DNA of 64,000 nucleotides. Source: Sandaracinaceae bacterium (lineage in GTDB: Bacteria > Myxococcota_A > Polyangia > Polyangiales > Sandaracinaceae). Under the pieces are notes generated by a model. That model did not search any database, was not told the origin of the DNA, and saw nothing but the letters and a program-made list of their open reading frames with translations. Where the stretch lies: assembly GCA_040218145.1 (NCBI GenBank), contig JAVJQK010000039.1, forward strand, positions 1 to 64,000. The letters run 5' to 3'. Of the stretch, positions 32,777 through 41,908 are shown in pieces. Every line of letters begins with the position of its first letter. The first letter of the stretch is position 1. A program made the translations under genes and the position numbers.

Positions 32777-34729
32777 ATGACCGATTCCCCCCAGCCCGGC
32801 GCTGAGCTCCCAGGAGCGCTCTTCGATGCGATGCCGCAGCTCGGCTGGGCGGCGGGCCCGGATGGGCGTGTCGAGCGGTGCAACGCTCGCTGGTGCGCCT
32901 ACGTCGGCGCGACGGGCGAAGAGACGGCGGGTCCGGACTGGACGTCGATCGTAAGGTCCACAGAGCGGCCACGCGTCACCGAGTGCTGGAGGCGGTGCCT
33001 CGCCACGGGCGAGCCGCTCGACATGGAGGTCGAGCTGCGGCGATGCGACGGCGAGATGCGTTGGTTCCTGACCCGCGTCGAGCCGATGCGGGCGAGCGGA
33101 GGTGAGGTGGTTCGCTGGATCGGCACCCACACCGACGTCCACGACTCGACGCTGGCTCGAGCCGCGCTTCGGCGCGCGCACGAGGCAGAGAAGCGACGAC
33201 ACGAACGCCTTCGACGCCTGTTCGAGCAGGCCCCGCTACCCATCGCGCTCCACGAAGGTCCAGAGCACCGATACGTGCTCGCCAACCCGTGCGCGCGGGA
33301 GCTCGTGGGGGGACGCGATCTCGAAGGCAAGCCCCTCCTGGAGGCGCACCCGGAGCTGGTCGGGCAACCCATCGTGGGGGTGCTGGATGAGGTCCTCCGG
33401 ACGGGGAGAGGCATCGAGCAGGCCGAGGCGCACCCCGTGTGGCTCCAGAGCCCCGAGGGCGAGCCCGAAGAGCGTTGGTTTCGTGCGTCCTGGGCGCCGG
33501 TGAGGGCGCCTTCGGGGGAGGTCGAGGGTGTGCTCGCCGTCGGCGTCGACCTGACCGAGCAGATGCGGCTCCGCCGTGAGCTGGTCGCGTCGGAGGCGCG
33601 TGCCGTCAGCGCAAACCAGGCCAAGGACGAGTTCTTGGCGATGCTGGGCCATGAGCTGCGGAACCCGCTGGCGCCGATTCGGACCGCGCTCGAGCTCATG
33701 GATCTACACCTGGGCGAGCACGAGCTGCGCCAGGAGCGCGACGTTGTCGAAAGACAGGTCGGTCATCTCGTGCGCATGGTCGACGACCTGCTCGACGTGG
33801 CTCGCATCGCGCGCGGCAAGCTGGTGCTTAAACGTGAGCCGCTCGATCTGGCGCGGGTTGTCGGGGAGGCCGTCGAGACGGCCAGCCCGCTCTTCGAGTC
33901 CAAGGGGCACCGCCTCACGGTCGACGTACCCTCCGGAGTCTTCGTCGTGGACGGCGACCCCGATCGGCTGTCGCAGGTGATGGCCAATCTGCTGATCAAC
34001 GCCGCCAAGTACACCCGACCCGGGGGCGAGGTCCACGTCTCTGCGGAGACCAAGGGCGGCGCGGCGGAGGTATGTGTGCGCGATGACGGGCGCGGCCTGC
34101 CTCCGGAGCTGCTCGCGCGCCTCTTCTATCCGTTCGAGCAGAGCCCCCAGTCCATCGCGCGCTCGAACGGCGGGCTCGGGCTCGGGCTCGCCATCGCGCT
34201 GAACATCGTCGAGCAGCACGGCGGAACCCTGGTCGCCGAGAGCGACGGAGAAGGCCAGGGCAGCACCTTCACGGTGCGTCTCCCATTGATCGACGCCTCG
34301 ACGCTGCGAGAGCACGAGCGGGCCCTGCGAGCACAGCGGCGGAGCGCGCAGGAGATGGCCACGGTCCGCCGTATCGGGCGAATTCTGCTCGTCGACGACA
34401 ACGAAGACGCCGCGCAGCTCCTCGCTGCGCGCCTCACGAAGCGGGGCTACGAGGTGACCGTCGCGTATGATGGTGCGCGGGCGATGGAGGTCGTCGCGGG
34501 GTTCCAGCCGGATGTGTGCGTGCTCGACATCGGCCTTCCCGTCATGGACGGCTACGAGCTCGCGCACCGGCTCAGGGCCGAGCTCGATCCGACGCCGCGC
34601 TTCATCGCGCTGACGGGATACGGCCAGCGAGCCGACAAAGAGCGCGCTCGCGAAGCGGGCTTCGACCGCCACTTCACCAAGCCGGTCGGCTTTCAAGATC
34701 TCGTGGACGCGATCGACGAAGAAGGGTGA
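32777..34729 (+). CDS. PAS-PAS hybrid histidine kinase with C-terminal receiver
   Basis: A 650-aa cytosolic protein from ATG at 32777 (MTDSPQPG). PAS 1 (about 10-120: FDAMPQLGWAAGPDGRVERC) and PAS 2 (about 140-260: LFEQAPLPIALHEGPEHRYV) are followed by HisKA with His292 (LAMLGHELRNPLAPI), an ATPase domain (QVMANLLINAAKYT; GLGLGLAIALNIVEQHGG) and a receiver with Asp584 (CVLDIGLPVMDGYE). The receiver could pass phosphate on to the small regulator at 34736. There is no membrane segment; PAS domains suggest a cytosolic ligand or redox/cofactor input. Confidence 0.93.
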   Translation: MTDSPQPGAELPGALFDAMPQLGWAAGPDGRVERCNARWCAYVGATGEETAGPDWTSIVRSTERPRVTECWRRCLATGEPLDMEVELRRCDGEMRWFLTRVEPMRASGGEVVRWIGTHTDVHDSTLARAALRRAHEAEKRRHERLRRLFEQAPLPIALHEGPEHRYVLANPCARELVGGRDLEGKPLLEAHPELVGQPIVGVLDEVLRTGRGIEQAEAHPVWLQSPEGEPEERWFRASWAPVRAPSGEVEGVLAVGVDLTEQMRLRRELVASEARAVSANQAKDEFLAMLGHELRNPLAPIRTALELMDLHLGEHELRQERDVVERQVGHLVRMVDDLLDVARIARGKLVLKREPLDLARVVGEAVETASPLFESKGHRLTVDVPSGVFVVDGDPDRLSQVMANLLINAAKYTRPGGEVHVSAETKGGAAEVCVRDDGRGLPPELLARLFYPFEQSPQSIARSNGGLGLGLAIALNIVEQHGGTLVAESDGEGQGSTFTVRLPLIDASTLREHERALRAQRRSAQEMATVRRIGRILLVDDNEDAAQLLAARLTKRGYEVTVAYDGARAMEVVAGFQPDVCVLDIGLPVMDGYELAHRLRAELDPTPRFIALTGYGQRADKERAREAGFDRHFTKPVGFQDLVDAIDEEG

Positions 34730-34735
34730 AGCACG

Positions 34736-35104
34736 TCAGTCGCGTTCCGACTCGGTGAGTGAGACGATGACTTCCCCCAGCCTGACGGGCTTCTGAAAGA
34801 CGGGCACGTCGAGCGAGCGCGGCACCCGGGTCGCGTCCCCGGTGACCACCGCCACTCGGCGCCCCTCGCCGAGCAGCTGGCGGATGAACTCGTGGCTCGG
34901 CAGTCCCCCGATCTGGTAATCGGTGACGATCCAGTCGTACTCGTGCGACTTCAGGCGCTCGATGACCTCGGCGTGGTCGGCCGCCATGGCGATGTCGGCG
35001 CCGAGATCGTTCGCGACCATGCCGAACGCGTGGCGAAGGGTCGAGTCGTCTTCGAGCCAGAGGATGCGCAGGGTGCGCGCGGCGAGGGGGAGGGGACTGG
35101 TCAT
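34736..35104 (-). CDS. Single-domain response regulator
   Basis: A 122-aa protein; ATG at 35104 (MTSPLPLAART), with an in-frame GTG four codons upstream as alternative. A complete receiver: ILWLEDDSTLRHAF, phospho-Asp in WIVTDYQIGG, Thr switch (VAVVTGDATR) and Lys (VFQKPVR). No output domain. It converges on the PAS kinase gene with only 6 bases between stops and lies downstream of the kinase-receiver gene on the same strand (43 bases apart), so it likely belongs with one of them. Confidence 0.85.
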   Translation of the reverse strand: MTSPLPLAARTLRILWLEDDSTLRHAFGMVANDLGADIAMAADHAEVIERLKSHEYDWIVTDYQIGGLPSHEFIRQLLGEGRRVAVVTGDATRVPRSLDVPVFQKPVRLGEVIVSLTESERD

Positions 35105-35147
35105 GTCGGACGACACTCGTGGTGGGGGTGAGCGGAGATGTGTGTGT

Positions 35148-36311
35148 TCAGAGGTGGAGCGCTCCACGAAGGAAGGCGGACAGGCCCTCGATGTCGAGCG
35201 GCTTCCGAAAGAAGCGGACCGCACCGAGCCGTCGAAGCAGGCTCCAGTCGTTGGCGCTAGCCCGGCCGCTGACCACGACGAAGGGGACGCCCTCGAGGCC
35301 CGGGCGCTGCCGGAGCGCCGCGACGACCTCGAGGCCGTTCATCCCCGGCATCTCGAGGTCCACGATCACCGCGTCGGGGGCACGGAGGGCGGCGGCCTCG
35401 AACGCCGCGTCGCCGCACGCCGCGGTTCGCACGCTGCATCGCAGCCGCTTGGTCAGCTGCACCGAGAGCAGCTCGAGCAACCCGACGTCGTCGTCCGCCA
35501 CCAGCAGATCGGCGGGGCGGTTGGCGTCCCGCACGGCGCGGCGTAGCCCGTCGACGAAGGCGGACGCGCTTGCGGGCCGGTCCTCGGGCGACTTCTCGAG
35601 ACCGTGCAGCACCGCCCGGTCGATCCGCCACGTGACGCTCGAGTGAGCGCGGCTCGGACGCGGCGGGCGCGCGACCGCCTGGAGCCGGAGCACCTCCTGG
35701 CTGTCGGGCGCGTCGAACGGCAGCGCCCCGGTGAGCATCTCGAACGCCATCACGGCCAGGGCGTAGACGTCCTCCCGCGGCAGCAGCTCGGCCTTCATCG
35801 GGGCGCCACGCGCGCGCTCTGGAGCGAGATACTCCGGCGTCCCGCCCCGCAGGTGGTCCGCGCGTGCGATGACCCGGGAGAGCCCCAGGTCCGTCAGCAC
35901 CACCCGCCCCGTGTCCCGCTCGATGAGCACGTTCGCGGGCTTGACGTCACCGTGGATGCGCCCCGCCCGATGGATGGCGTCGAGGCCGCGCGCGATCCCG
36001 TCGAGGATCCGCAGGACCTCATCGTGGGGGAGGGCGCCCCGGCAGTCGAGGACGTCGGCGAGTGACTCGCCCCGAATCCGTTCCATGGCGACGAACGGTT
36101 TGTCGCCGTTGACGTCCACCCCGTAGATCCGGACGACCGAGTCATGCTCGATGGCGGCGAGGGCGCGGCCCTCCTCGAGGAGGGTCTTCCGGTCCCCTCT
36201 TCGCAGCACCTTTAGCGCCACCTGCCGATCCAGCATCGTGTCGGTCGCCGCATAGACGTGGCCCATTCCCCCGTGGCCAAGAAGCGATCCGACCCGGTAT
36301 TGTGCCAACAT
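35148..36311 (-). CDS. Ser/Thr kinase fused to a response-regulator receiver
   Basis: A 387-aa protein from ATG at 36311 (MLAQYRVGSLLG); an ATG nine codons upstream is possible. Kinase domain: glycine loop LGHGGMGHVY, Lys34 (VALKVL), catalytic loop HGDVKPAN (120-127; the RD Arg is Gly) and DLG (141-143) in place of DFG. From about residue 268 a full receiver follows: LLVADDDVGLLELL, phospho-Asp in VIVDLEMPGMNG, and Lys (FFRKPLD). Both modules look usable. The fusion lets a His-Asp relay control a Ser/Thr kinase, or the reverse, in one polypeptide. Confidence 0.9.
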   Translation of the reverse strand: MLAQYRVGSLLGHGGMGHVYAATDTMLDRQVALKVLRRGDRKTLLEEGRALAAIEHDSVVRIYGVDVNGDKPFVAMERIRGESLADVLDCRGALPHDEVLRILDGIARGLDAIHRAGRIHGDVKPANVLIERDTGRVVLTDLGLSRVIARADHLRGGTPEYLAPERARGAPMKAELLPREDVYALAVMAFEMLTGALPFDAPDSQEVLRLQAVARPPRPSRAHSSVTWRIDRAVLHGLEKSPEDRPASASAFVDGLRRAVRDANRPADLLVADDDVGLLELLSVQLTKRLRCSVRTAACGDAAFEAAALRAPDAVIVDLEMPGMNGLEVVAALRQRPGLEGVPFVVVSGRASANDWSLLRRLGAVRFFRKPLDIEGLSAFLRGALHL

Positions 36312-36546
36312 CGTCCCGCTCTGGAGCCACCTCAACATGCGACCCGCACATCGCAACGGCCATGCCGAGGCTGCAAAGTTGGACTCGGGGGTGATCCGCC
36401 GTGGCAAGGCGACTCGGGTGAGGCAGATCCGCACACAGGCCGTCGCTTGTCGTGACATCGCGCGCCGGGCGTGTCCGCCGCGCGCCCGAATCTTTTTGAG
36501 TCGACGTCCAGTTGCCCGTCGACCAGATCGATTGCACTCTCAACGC

Positions 36547-37356
36547 GTGAGCTGCTCCGCTACGGTGAGCGCGGCGTTGGCGCTACTGGCATTCGGTTGC
36601 TACGCGTCGCACGAGGGTGGGGAAGAACGGGGATGCGGCGACGCGGGACGCGAGTCCGAGAGCTGCGAGCGCAGCCTCTCGAACCGTGTTCTGCCGCTGG
36701 GGGTGTGTCGTCTGGCTGACGGCTCGCTGCTCGCGTTCTCCGATGCCCACCATCCGCTGAGCTGCGATGGCGCGGGCGCCGGCACCTACGCCCTCCACGC
36801 GGCTCGGTGCGTCCCGGAGCGCCCGCGGCGACGGGAGGCCGCACTTTGCGACACCTCGGCGGCTGACGCTTCGGCGCTCGGGCTGGTCGAGTTCGTTCCT
36901 GGAGCTCGCCCGCCATGGATTCCCGCTTCCTACGACGGCCTCGGCAGCCGCTGTGCGATCGCTGATCGCCGCGTCGCCCCGAACGCGGAGCCGTGGCGTC
37001 CGTTCGTCGAGGCGGACACGATATGTAGCGACGCCTACGCCTGGTGCGGCAGTCCGTATGTCATCGAGCTGAGACAGCGCGGAGGCGACCCATGCGCGGG
37101 CGGACGCTTCACGCAGCGATGCGCCGCTTCGATCGTCGACGGAACAGTGGTGCTGCGCGCGGAGACCGCAGAGGCGGTAGCGACGTCATGCCTGTCGGCG
37201 GTCGGTGATCGCGTCGCTCGGTGCGTCGTTCCTCCGCTGCCGGCCGGGCGCCACGACGTGACCAACGACACCGGCGCGCTCCTCGGTGTGGTGGAGGTGC
37301 CAATGGAGCCCCCCGTTGGCGATGACCTCACCCCCACGTGCGCACGCATGCCTTGA
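36547..37356 (+). CDS. Predicted lipoprotein, Cys-rich
   Basis: A 269-aa protein starting GTG. The signal sequence ends in a lipobox (ALALLAFGC), followed by many Cys (RGCGDAG, SESCERSL, GVCRLADGSL, LCDTSAADAS, RCAASIVDG), likely disulfide-linked, as in exported myxobacterial proteins. The frame is open upstream to 36337 but that part is basic and not signal-like. Divergent from the kinase-receiver gene; the 235 bases between them hold nothing I can name. Function unknown. Confidence 0.75.
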   Translation: MSCSATVSAALALLAFGCYASHEGGEERGCGDAGRESESCERSLSNRVLPLGVCRLADGSLLAFSDAHHPLSCDGAGAGTYALHAARCVPERPRRREAALCDTSAADASALGLVEFVPGARPPWIPASYDGLGSRCAIADRRVAPNAEPWRPFVEADTICSDAYAWCGSPYVIELRQRGGDPCAGGRFTQRCAASIVDGTVVLRAETAEAVATSCLSAVGDRVARCVVPPLPAGRHDVTNDTGALLGVVEVPMEPPVGDDLTPTCARMP

Positions 37357-37368
37357 GCCGCCGCGTGT

Positions 37369-38562
37369 TCATGCGCCTGCTTCCGGGTCTGGACGCCACG
37401 TCAGAACGGGGAAGGGCGGCCCTGGCCGGGCGAACAGAAACCCCTGCAGGTAGTCGCACTCGAGGGAGCGGAGGACCTTGCATTCCGCCGGCGTCTCCAC
37501 CCCCTCGGCGACCACCTCTATTCCGAGCGAGTGCGCCAACTGCACTAGCGACAGTACAGTGCGCTGCTTGACCGGTCGTTGGTCGATGTCGCGCACGAGA
37601 CTCATGTCCAGCTTGACGAGCTCCGGTTCGAGCGAGGCGAAGTAGCTAAGGGCCGAGTAGCCAGCACCGAGGTCATCGATCGCGATCTTGAAGCCAAGTC
37701 GGCGCAGTTCCGCGACGCGCTCGCCGACGTCGACGACGCCTTCGAGGCCCTCGCGCTCGGTTAGCTCGAGTACGACCCGCGAGGCGATGCGGCTCAGAGG
37801 AGCGTCTGCCGAAAACAGGTTCGGGTCAGCCAAGTCGGCGGCGCTCAGGTTGACAAACAGCATACCTTGCTCGAGTCGGAGCATGACATCCGTGGCGGCG
37901 CGGCTCCGCGTCATCCGGCCGAGCTGATGAAGCGTCCCCAACCGAGCGGCCATCTCGAGGAAGACGCCCGGGTGCGAGATGGTCTTCTCGTTCGTCCGCA
38001 AGAGCGCCTCGAAACCAAACGTCTCCAACGTGTCGGCGGCGACGAGGGGTTGGTAGGCCATCCAGAGCCCCTCCATTCCGGAGCGGAAGCGGCGTTCGAC
38101 CTCAGCCGAAGCGCCGTCTTGCTCGGAGCGGTGCGTCTCAGCCGCCCTCCGGCGTACGTTCACGAGGCGGTATGTCGTGACCGCACGGCGTAGTGCCTCG
38201 TGGAGTCGCTCGACGTCAACGGGCTTGGTGAAGTAGCGGAACGCTCGCAACTCCACCGCTTCGCTCGCCGACTCGACGTCTGGCTGGCCAGTGACGACGA
38301 TGACGGGCAGGTCTACGTCGCGTTCCCGGATCGCACGGATGAGTTCCAAGCCGTTGGCGCCGGGCATCGACAAATCCGTTACGACGGCTTCAATCTGCTC
38401 GCGTTCGATGACGGCGAGCGCCCCGGCGACCGACGCCGCCAACTGGATCTCATGGCCCTTCGCGCGCATGAAGCGTCCGAACGTGCGTAGGATGTCGGCG
38501 TCGTCATCGACGAACAGGACGTTGAAGGGAGTGGTCGTTTTGTCAGCCGAGATCTTTGTCAT
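37369..38562 (-). CDS. Receiver-EAL protein (cyclic-di-GMP phosphodiesterase)
   Basis: A 397-aa protein. Receiver (about 13-130): VLFVDDDADILRTFGRF, phospho-Asp in AVVTDLSMPGANG, Lys (YFTKPVD). EAL domain (about 165-390): FGFEALLRTNE, NLSAADLADP, LELTEREGLE, DDLGAGYSALSYF, KLDMSLVRD and VAEGVET, i.e. the acidic metal and Glu residues are present. It should cleave cyclic di-GMP under control of an upstream kinase. The first Met lies just before the TKISADKTTT stretch. It converges with the lipoprotein gene, 12 bases apart. Confidence 0.92.
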   Translation of the reverse strand: MTKISADKTTTPFNVLFVDDDADILRTFGRFMRAKGHEIQLAASVAGALAVIEREQIEAVVTDLSMPGANGLELIRAIRERDVDLPVIVVTGQPDVESASEAVELRAFRYFTKPVDVERLHEALRRAVTTYRLVNVRRRAAETHRSEQDGASAEVERRFRSGMEGLWMAYQPLVAADTLETFGFEALLRTNEKTISHPGVFLEMAARLGTLHQLGRMTRSRAATDVMLRLEQGMLFVNLSAADLADPNLFSADAPLSRIASRVVLELTEREGLEGVVDVGERVAELRRLGFKIAIDDLGAGYSALSYFASLEPELVKLDMSLVRDIDQRPVKQRTVLSLVQLAHSLGIEVVAEGVETPAECKVLRSLECDYLQGFLFARPGPPFPVLTWRPDPEAGA

Positions 38563-38658
38563 GTTCGTCCCGTCTCCACCACTGCCCCATGATATCAGGC
38601 GACCATATGGCTTTCCACTGTTCGTGGAGGAGCGGCGCGAGCCGGGATGAACGAGGTG

Positions 38659-39093
38659 TCATGGCCAGCGTTTCCCCGCAGACTCCAATACGGGACTCAG
38701 GTGAATCGCCGAACTGCGCTCGAACGGGGAGTCGGCATCGTCATCGCGAGGGTTCAGCGCAGCGGCGAGGCATGACGCCGCACGCGACGCGACCTCAGCC
38801 CGGGCGAGGTCGATCAGACGCGCTCCAAGCGCGCCACCGTCAACCCGCTTCGAGAAGCGGCTGGAGTCCAGCAGAGCCAACTCGACTGCGGCGGCTACCA
38901 GGCGCTGAGTGTCGTGTTCAGGCATCGGCGTGAGTACCAGAGTGAGAAGCGCCTCACGCTCCATGTGCAGGCCCCGGCGCCATGCCGCTTTGGCGCCCGG
39001 AAGCCGCGACTCCTTCTCGAAGCGGTGCGGAATCGGGAGGGTGAGCGACTCGTCGAGCGCCGAGACGAGGTCTGCGAAGGAGGTGTCTTCCAT
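38659..39093 (-). CDS. Hypothetical helical protein
   Basis: A 144-aa protein starting ATG (MEDTSFADLVSALDESL). It is helical throughout, with no signal or membrane segment (EREALLTLVLTPMPEHDTQR; LIDLARAEVASRAASCLAAA). It lies 96 bases upstream of the EAL gene on the same strand. No family recognised. Confidence 0.6.
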   Translation of the reverse strand: MEDTSFADLVSALDESLTLPIPHRFEKESRLPGAKAAWRRGLHMEREALLTLVLTPMPEHDTQRLVAAAVELALLDSSRFSKRVDGGALGARLIDLARAEVASRAASCLAAALNPRDDDADSPFERSSAIHLSPVLESAGKRWP

Positions 39094-39255
39094 CGTCTCG
39101 GATCAACGACGCGTCCTGCGAGGACTGAAGCGGCTCCGCGAATCTAGCGGCCGGATCCTGGCTGCGACCGCACTTCCCCTGTACCTCTTCGTGAGCGCTG
39201 ATGGGGCACGGCGCAGGACGGTTGCAGCCCAGCGTGTTTCAGGCACCATGAGGGT

Positions 39256-39675
39256 ATGCAATATCGGTTGCAAAGGGACGTGCTCCCCGGCGTGATCGAC
39301 CTGAACGCCGAGCGTTTGAGCCGAGGGATTCGCGCAATCGAGTCCGCGCGAGGATGGCTGCGCCAAGAGGTGGCGGCGATGCCCGCCGCCGTTTACGTGG
39401 GCATGTTGCCAGAGACATTCGCCGCGCACTACGTGTTCGCCCTCGGGCAACTCGACCGCGCGCTGGTTGCTGCGCTCGAGGACCTCGCAGTTTCGAACGA
39501 CGGAGGCTTGGAGCGAGTGCGCGCTCTGCGTCGGCACGTAGACGAGGTGTTGGCGTATTGTGAGCGGCGCGCACGAGCGGCGGTGCAACTCGATGGGGGC
39601 GCGCGAGCCCGACGCTGGGCAATTCGCCGAGCCCGACTCGAGCTTGGGCCCATTCTGCGTCGCGCTCTTCGATAG
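39256..39675 (+). CDS. Hypothetical helical protein
   Basis: A 139-aa protein starting ATG (MQYRLQRDVLPG). Long helices with Arg/Ala-rich faces (RAIESARGWLRQEVAAMPAA; FALGQLDRALVAALEDLAVS; RRHVDEVLAYCERRARAAVQ). Not recognised. The 210 bases after it, up to 39885, hold no supported gene. Confidence 0.55.
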   Translation: MQYRLQRDVLPGVIDLNAERLSRGIRAIESARGWLRQEVAAMPAAVYVGMLPETFAAHYVFALGQLDRALVAALEDLAVSNDGGLERVRALRRHVDEVLAYCERRARAAVQLDGGARARRWAIRRARLELGPILRRALR

Positions 39676-39885
39676 CTTGGCTCCGGAAACTCTGGCCGGC
39701 CAATCACGGCTGAGGCGCCGCTTGAATCGGCCCGGGGCTCCCGGAGGCTCCATTAGTATTAGTTGAGAGGATGGAGCGATGGGACGACGGAACAGTTCTC
39801 GCCGGAAGTGACACTGGTCTCCGGCGAGGACGGCGTCGCGAACTCCGCGCGTGAAGGCCGTGCGAGCGCTGACGCCGTGGCGTGC

Positions 39886-40359
39886 TCAGATCGTCTTTGC
39901 GTAGGCGACCATCTGGTCAAGCACCGTGCCCCACCCATGATGGAAGCCCATCTCTTCGTGGCGCTCCCGTCCCGCTGGATCGCGGTGAATCGCGGTCGCT
40001 GTGTAGAGCGTCCCGGCCCCGCGCGCCTGCATGGAGACGACGGCGGTAAAGAACGGTTCGGGCGCGGGGCGGTAGCCAGGCAGGAGCGCGTCCGTCCAGA
40101 CGAGGCGCTGCTCGGGGACGATCTCGAGGTAGCACCCGACGTTCGGCATCTCCTCGCCATCGGGCGAGCGCATCACGGTGCGGAAGATTCCCCCGGGGCG
40201 GAGGTCGATCTCACACTCGCTGATCGTCCAGGGCTTGGGCACGAACCACTGCTCAACGTGGCGCGGCGTGGTCCAAGCTTTCCAGACTAGCGAGGGCGGG
40301 ACATCGATCTCGCGCTCGAGCACGAGGTCCAGGGCGGGGTCGATGGGGGGCAGGGTCAT
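39886..40359 (-). CDS. SRPBCC/AHSA1-family protein
   Basis: A 157-aa protein with the START-like fold of AHSA1 proteins: [50 protein letters not shown], and the C-terminal helix ([20 protein letters not shown]). These bind hydrophobic ligands; the PKPWT/WGTVLDQ subgroup is nearly always encoded next to a small ArsR regulator. Its ATG overlaps the end of that regulator gene by 4 bases (ATGA), so the two are one operon. Confidence 0.9.
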   Translation of the reverse strand: MTLPPIDPALDLVLEREIDVPPSLVWKAWTTPRHVEQWFVPKPWTISECEIDLRPGGIFRTVMRSPDGEEMPNVGCYLEIVPEQRLVWTDALLPGYRPAPEPFFTAVVSMQARGAGTLYTATAIHRDPAGRERHEEMGFHHGWGTVLDQMVAYAKTI

Positions 40360-40694
40360 GTCTCTTCATCCCTCAGCGTGAGTAGGTAGTCGTCGAGCTG
40401 ATCGAGCCGTCGCTCCCAGAGTGAGCGTTGCTCGGAGAGCCAGTTCACGGCGGTGGTCAGCCCCTCGGGTTCGAGCCGACACGTCCGCACCCGCCCCCGC
40501 TTCTCCGAGCGCACGAGCCCCGCCTGCTCGAGCAGCTTCAAGTGCCGCACGAACGAGGGGAGCTTCATGTCGAACGGAGCGGCGAGCTCGCTCACCGAGC
40601 GCGGCCCGTGCGCCAACCGTGCGACCACCTCGCGGCGGGTCGGGTCGGAGAGCGCGCGAAAGACGGCGTCGATGTTCGTGGCAGCGTGGGGCAT
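40356..40694 (-). CDS. ArsR-family regulator (SRPBCC-linked type)
   Basis: A 112-aa winged-helix repressor: [40 protein letters not shown], the wing ([19 protein letters not shown]) and a C-terminal helix with Trp ([20 protein letters not shown]). No metal-binding Cys pair, as expected for this ArsR/SRPBCC subgroup. It starts ATG at 40694 and overlaps the SRPBCC gene. It probably represses its own operon; the upstream region around 40740-40800 is less G+C-rich and a likely promoter. Confidence 0.92.
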   Translation of the reverse strand: MPHAATNIDAVFRALSDPTRREVVARLAHGPRSVSELAAPFDMKLPSFVRHLKLLEQAGLVRSEKRGRVRTCRLEPEGLTTAVNWLSEQRSLWERRLDQLDDYLLTLRDEET

Positions 40695-40870
40695 GGCGAC
40701 ACTTTGGCAGATGCCGAAGCACTGAGACGGTAGGCCGCGGATACGGTTAGGTCAACAGCTAAGTGTTTGGTCAGGGTTGACGTTTCGTCTAGTGGGTCTC
40801 AGGTTGAGTGCGACCCCACCGACTTGACTTTTCGCCTGGTCTGCTCGGCACCGTTCGGAGTCCCCGGCTC

Positions 40871-41182
40871 ATGAGCGTTCCCAACTCTCCCGCCTCGGTC
40901 CTTGCCCTTGTCCACCAACTCGCAGCTCAGAAGCGCATTCTCCTCCTGTGGCCGGAGGGCCGCCGGGCGGATCATGTGGACGTTCGGATGCGCCAGCGAG
41001 GGGCGACGGCGCGCGACGTTCAGCACGCGCTCGAGAATGCTTCGACGTGCGAGCCAGGAGACCCAGAGGAGGGGGAGCGTCCACGGTGGAAGGTCACCGG
41101 TCTGGACCTCGACGCGGATCCCCTCACTGTTCTCATCGAGCTCGACGGGACGTCGTTCGTCGTCGTGATCACGCTCTACTAG
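40871..41182 (+). CDS. DUF4258-type toxin-like protein of a TA pair
   Basis: A 103-aa protein; ATG at 40871 (MSVPNSPASVLA). It shows the DUF4258/MqsR-like layout: a helix (LVHQLAAQKRILLLW), VDVRMRQRGATARDVQHALE, then strands KVTGLDLDADPLTVLIELDG and TSFVVVITLY. DUF4258 proteins are related to MqsR/RelE-type ribonucleases. The gene just downstream codes an MqsA-type antitoxin, giving the toxin-first order of mqsRA. Catalytic residues cannot be assigned by eye. Confidence 0.75.
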   Translation: MSVPNSPASVLALVHQLAAQKRILLLWPEGRRADHVDVRMRQRGATARDVQHALENASTCEPGDPEEGERPRWKVTGLDLDADPLTVLIELDGTSFVVVITLY

Positions 41183-41295
41183 CGGAGGAGCCCTCACCCC
41201 AACACGTCACTCAGTCTCATGCGCGAGCAGGCTTCGCGCGAGGTCGCCCACAAGCGACTCAAGGGCCCACCACGCCCAGAAAGAAGAAGTCCTAT

Positions 41296-41760
41296 ATGGA
41301 ACGCTGTTCCAAGTGTGGACACTCCGAGCTCGGGGGTGTCACCGAAGATCGTCAGGTCGAGGTCGCTGGCTACGTGTTCGATGTGCGCGTGGACGCCCAC
41401 GCGTGTGAGCAATGTGGCGCGCGGTACGTCTCGCTCCCGGAGCTCGAGCGCGCCGATCTTCTCGCCGCCGCATGGCTCGCCGAGCATGGAGTGCGCGAGC
41501 GCGAGGCGTTTCGCTTCATGCGCAAGGCGCTCGGGATGCGCGCGGTGGATCTGTCCGAGCTGCTTGATGTCGCACCGGAGACCGTCTCGCGATGGGAGCG
41601 AGGTGCGCTCCCCGTGGAGCCCCGCGCCTGCGCGCTGTTGGGGACGCTCGTCTGTGAGCGCGTGGAGGGCCACGAGAGAACGCTCCAACGGCTCCGCGCG
41701 CTTCGTGAACCGCCCGAGGTTCCGGCCGGGGCGGTCAGGCTTCCATCCGAGGCGGCCTGA
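41296..41760 (+). CDS. MqsA-type antitoxin (YgiT zinc finger plus HTH)
   Basis: A 154-aa protein. Zinc finger of two CxxC pairs (ERCSKCGHSE; HACEQCGARYVS) as in MqsA/YgiT, then an XRE helix-turn-helix (FRFMRKALGMRAVDLSELLD, VAPETVSRWERGALPVEPRA). These antitoxins neutralise the toxin with the N-terminal part and repress the operon with the HTH. ATG at 41296 with AGAAGAAG upstream; 113 bases after the toxin gene, a longer gap than usual. Confidence 0.85.
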   Translation: MERCSKCGHSELGGVTEDRQVEVAGYVFDVRVDAHACEQCGARYVSLPELERADLLAAAWLAEHGVREREAFRFMRKALGMRAVDLSELLDVAPETVSRWERGALPVEPRACALLGTLVCERVEGHERTLQRLRALREPPEVPAGAVRLPSEAA

Positions 41761-41908
41761 ACGAACGTGTCAACGCGTTTGAGACGCGGGAATGCCAAAT
41801 CAATCTATGAGGCGATCGCGCGGCGCGGTCCGGGAGAATCCCCACTTTGGAGGTTTGCTGTGGGGATAGCTAGGGCGATGGGCAAGGCCGATGGAGGGTG
41901 GGTGGTTC

